Shown here piece after piece: positions 7,283-9,462 of a stretch of DNA of 9,462 bases. Positions within the stretch are counted from its first letter, which is position 1, and every line of letters begins with the position of its first letter. The notes under the pieces were generated by a model. It saw nothing but the letters and a program-made list of their open reading frames with translations. It did no database searches and was not told where the DNA came from. Source of the stretch: Candidatus Colicola coprequi (GTDB lineage Bacteria > Bacteroidota > Bacteroidia > Bacteroidales > Paludibacteraceae); contig JAGHSR010000122.1 in the NCBI GenBank assembly GCA_018065765.1, positions 1 through 9,462 of the forward strand. The letters run 5' to 3'. The position numbers and the translations under genes were made by a program.

Positions 7283-7738
7283 ATGCGACTGAAAAGCGAC
7301 GTTAATATCAAGAACCGTCGAGCCTATTTCGATTACGAAATTCTCGAAAAATATACGGCGGGCATACAACTCTTCGGAACGGAAATCAAGTCTATCCGCG
7401 AGTCCAAAGCATCGTTGGCAGATACGTATTGCCAATTTGTTGGTAATGAACTGTGGGTCAAGCAAATGCACATAGCCGAATATCGGTTTGGCAGTTATGC
7501 CAATCACGAGGTTAAGCGCGACCGCAAACTGCTACTCACACACAAGGAACTGCGCAAACTGCATCGACAAACACTCGAATCGGGCAAAACCATCATACCC
7601 CTGCGTATGTTCATCAACGAACAGGGATTCGCCAAACTGGAGATTGCACTCTGTCAGGGCAAACATGCCTACGACAAACGCCAATCTATCCGAGAGAAGG
7701 ATGACCGACGAGAACTCGCCCGCCTAATGAAACGATAA
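7283..7738 (+). CDS. smpB: SsrA-binding protein SmpB
   Basis: SmpB binds tmRNA (SsrA) and brings it to stalled ribosomes for trans-translation, which tags the incomplete peptide and frees the ribosome. The 151-residue product has the usual length. It begins with the family's NIKNRRAYFDYEILEKYTAG stretch, continues with LFGTEIKSIRESKASLAD and KLLLTHKELRKL, and ends with the basic KRQSIREKDDRRELARLMKR tail that enters the decoding centre. The start ATG is 3 bases after the metG stop, so the two are almost certainly read from one transcript. The tmRNA gene itself is not in this window. Confidence 0.97.
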   Translation: MRLKSDVNIKNRRAYFDYEILEKYTAGIQLFGTEIKSIRESKASLADTYCQFVGNELWVKQMHIAEYRFGSYANHEVKRDRKLLLTHKELRKLHRQTLESGKTIIPLRMFINEQGFAKLEIALCQGKHAYDKRQSIREKDDRRELARLMKR

Positions 7739-7745
7739 AAAGACC

Positions 7746-7784
7746 CTATAGCCACTATAGTCCCTATAGTTCCTATAGTCACTA
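7746..7784. repeat. Four 9-bp tandem repeats with CTATAG core
   Basis: CTATAG occurs at 7746, 7755, 7764 and 7773, each followed by a variable triplet (CCA, TCC, TTC, TCA), and the array ends in a partial CTA before an A-run. The period is exactly 9 bases and each core is a perfect palindrome. The array fills most of the 63-base gap between smpB and gpmI. It could be a neutral short tandem repeat or an array of protein-binding sites, and the sequence does not decide between these. No TAnnTTTG promoter is evident in the gap. Confidence 0.85.
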
Positions 7785-7801
7785 AAAAAAACTAACTCAC
7801 T

Positions 7802-9346
7802 ATGAATAAAGCATTACTTATGATTCTCGATGGCTGGGGAATCGGAGAAAAAACATCAGCCAACGCTATCTATTCCACCAACACACCGCACTGGAACGCT
7901 CTTCTCGATAAATACCCTCATAGCCAACTCGAAGCTTCGGGAGAGAATGTCGGACTGCCCGACGGACAAATGGGTAACTCCGAAGTAGGTCACCTCAATA
8001 TCGGTGCCGGACGTGTCGTCTATCAAGACTTGGTCAAAATCAACCGTGCCTGCAAGGACGGCAGTATCATGCAGAACCCCGAGATTATCAACGCTTACAG
8101 TTATGCACAAAAAACAGGCAAGAACCTCCACATTATGGGATTAACCAGCAATGGTGGTGTACACTCCAGTTTGGAGCACCTGTTCTATCTGCTGAAGATT
8201 GCCAAACACTACGAACTGGCAGGGCATACTTTTGTGCACTGTTTCATGGATGGTCGTGATACCGACCCGCATTCGGGTATCGGTTTCATTGACCAACTGG
8301 AGGCTCAGATGGCTAAAACCACCGGAGAAATAGCCTCCATTCAAGGCCGTTTCTATGCGATGGACCGCGATAAACGCTGGGAGCGTGTCAAAGTGGGCTA
8401 TGACTTGATAGTCAAAGGTGAAGGAACTCCTTTTGAGTCCATGCACGAGGCGATGGAAGCATCCTACGCCAACGGTGTCACCGATGAGTTTATCAAACCT
8501 ATCGTTCATGTCCGCAACGGTCAACCTATAGCTACTATCCAAGAAGGGGATGTGGTCATTTTCTTCAACTACCGCAACGACCGCGCTCGCGAAATAACCA
8601 TTGCTCTCACGCAACAAGATATGCCGGAAGCAGGTATGCAGACTATTCCTAACTTGCAATACTACTGCATGACCCCCTACGAGAGCACGTTCACCGGTGT
8701 GCATATTCTTTTCCCGAAGGAGAACGTTCAAAACACGATGGGAGAGATTGTTTCTAAAGCGGGTATGCACCAACTGCGCATAGCAGAAACAGAGAAGTTT
8801 GCTCACGTTACTTTCTTCTTCTCCGGTGGCCGTGATGCAGCATTTGAGAACGAGGACCGTATTCTCATTCCTTCACCTAAAGTAGCCACTTACGATTTGC
8901 AACCCGAGATGTCCGCACCCGAAGTGGCAGCAGCACTCTGCGAGGCGATGGATACGCAGAAATACGAGTACATTACCCTCAATTTTGCCAATGGTGACAT
9001 GGTTGGTCATACAGGGGTGTATGCGTCTATTCAGCAGGCGGTGGTTACGATTGATATCTGTGTAGATCGTGTCATTAAGTCTGCCAACAAGAACGGCTAC
9101 GATGTCATCATCATTGCTGACCACGGTAATGCGGACCATGCCGTCAATGAGGACGGAACGCCCAATACTGCCCACAGCCTCAATCCGGTGCCGTTCGTCT
9201 ATGTGCCGGCTGATGCAAGCAAAATAGATAAGGTAACATGCCAAAACGGTATCTTAGCCGATGTGGCACCATCGCTTTGCCACCTGCTCGGCATTGCCCA
9301 ACCCGCCGACATGACAGGACACAATCTGATTCATTACGCTCAGTAG
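7802..9346 (+). CDS. gpmI: 2,3-bisphosphoglycerate-independent phosphoglycerate mutase
   Basis: GpmI interconverts 3- and 2-phosphoglycerate in glycolysis and gluconeogenesis by way of a phosphoserine intermediate, using two divalent metal ions, typically manganese. The 514-residue product has the normal length for this alkaline-phosphatase-superfamily enzyme. The N-terminal LMILDGWGIG gives metal ligand D10, and the nucleophile is S60 in QMGNSEVGHLNIGAGR. The phosphotransferase insert contains HCFMDGRDTDPHSG and the substrate-binding NYRNDRARE (R258, R261). The second half of the metal site comes from THVTFFFSGG-like sequence (here AHVTFFFSGG), ADHGNAD (D440, H441) and AHSLNPVPF (H458). The start is the ATG at 7802. 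It lies 63 bases after smpB, so it may be read through from the cluster or have its own promoter that I cannot recognise. Confidence 0.98.
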   Translation: MNKALLMILDGWGIGEKTSANAIYSTNTPHWNALLDKYPHSQLEASGENVGLPDGQMGNSEVGHLNIGAGRVVYQDLVKINRACKDGSIMQNPEIINAYSYAQKTGKNLHIMGLTSNGGVHSSLEHLFYLLKIAKHYELAGHTFVHCFMDGRDTDPHSGIGFIDQLEAQMAKTTGEIASIQGRFYAMDRDKRWERVKVGYDLIVKGEGTPFESMHEAMEASYANGVTDEFIKPIVHVRNGQPIATIQEGDVVIFFNYRNDRAREITIALTQQDMPEAGMQTIPNLQYYCMTPYESTFTGVHILFPKENVQNTMGEIVSKAGMHQLRIAETEKFAHVTFFFSGGRDAAFENEDRILIPSPKVATYDLQPEMSAPEVAAALCEAMDTQKYEYITLNFANGDMVGHTGVYASIQQAVVTIDICVDRVIKSANKNGYDVIIIADHGNADHAVNEDGTPNTAHSLNPVPFVYVPADASKIDKVTCQNGILADVAPSLCHLLGIAQPADMTGHNLIHYAQ

Positions 9347-9370
9347 CGTAACGCCACGAGGCGCGTAATG
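9332..9370. other. Inverted repeats around the gpmI stop codon
   Basis: TTACGCT/AGCGTAA (9334-9340 with 9345-9351) forms a 7-bp hairpin with a CAGT loop, and it contains part of the TAG stop. The left arm can alternatively pair further out, CATTACGC with GCGTAATG (9332-9339 with 9363-9370). A small CGCC-ACGA-GGCG hairpin at 9352-9363 then lies inside, sharing its last base. The structure may mark the 3' end of the transcript, but it has no T-run, so I do not call it a terminator. Confidence 0.45.
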
Positions 9371-9462
9371 GAGAGTGGAGAATCGAGAATGCAAAATGCA
9401 AAATGCAGAATGCAAAATGCAAAATGCAAAATGCAAAATGCAAAATGCAAAATGCATAATGA
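9367..9462. repeat. 7-bp tandem array, consensus AATGCAA, running to window edge
   Basis: Thirteen full 7-bp units plus a 5-base partial can be laid out without gaps. The three units nearest gpmI are divergent (AATGGAG, AGTGGAG, AATCGAG). Those from 9388 on are nearly identical AATGCAA, with one AATGCAG (9402-9408) and a final AATGCAT. The array may continue beyond the window. On the minus strand it is free of stop codons, which produces long but meaningless open frames with a repeated Phe/Cys/Leu/His pattern. It has no spacers and so is not CRISPR. Confidence 0.92.

Noticed and set aside
6920..7507. 195-codon minus-strand open frame over the metG/smpB junction
   Set aside because: It is a shadow of two strongly recognised plus-strand genes and resembles no known family.
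8141..8806. 221-codon minus-strand open frame inside gpmI
   Set aside because: It is antisense to a well-conserved catalytic gene and has no recognisable domain.
9180..9457. Minus-strand open frames with a repeated Phe-Cys-Ile-Leu-His pattern
   Set aside because: The 7-bp repeat simply contains no stop on that strand, so any frame stays open; the rest is antisense to gpmI.
9367..9462. Possible CRISPR array at the right edge
   Set aside because: Units are 7 bp and contiguous, with no unique spacers and no cas genes nearby.

Overview
The window looks like ordinary chromosome from a Bacteroidota bacterium, most likely of the order Bacteroidales. The support is a GldJ-type lipoprotein of the type IX secretion/gliding apparatus, two promoters with the Bacteroidota -7 element TAnnTTTG, no obvious Shine-Dalgarno sequences, and Bacteroidota-like forms of MetG, FolP and CdaA. 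The genus cannot be named from the sequence alone.

Left part (1-1424): the 3' part of an AT-rich gene for a membrane-anchored LtaS-like sulfatase-fold enzyme, cut by the window edge, followed by about 370 bases with no convincing gene. A stem-loop at 1371-1401 lies where the rightward transcript meets the leftward gldJ-gcvH transcript.

Middle left (1425-3432, minus strand): gldJ followed after 34 bases by gcvH. A divergent promoter region (3433-3627) then drives gldJ leftward and the folP cluster rightward. Both promoters read TTAG, 20 bases, TAnnTTTGC.

Right part (3628-9346, plus strand): a tightly packed run of housekeeping genes. folP (folate synthesis), cdaA (c-di-AMP synthesis) and metG (methionyl-tRNA synthetase) overlap by 7 and 4 bases, and smpB (trans-translation) follows metG after 3 bases. 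A 63-base gap carrying four 9-bp CTATAG repeats separates smpB from gpmI (glycolysis). Downstream of gpmI, a 7-bp tandem array (consensus AATGCAA) runs to the window edge. The genes share co-transcription more than a common pathway.

I found no phage, insertion sequence, CRISPR array, tRNA or rRNA, and no convincing undescribed multi-gene system. The points most worth a second look are the missing canonical start codon for the conserved N-terminus of FolP, the unusual FolP loop sequence, and the two short tandem-repeat arrays flanking gpmI.
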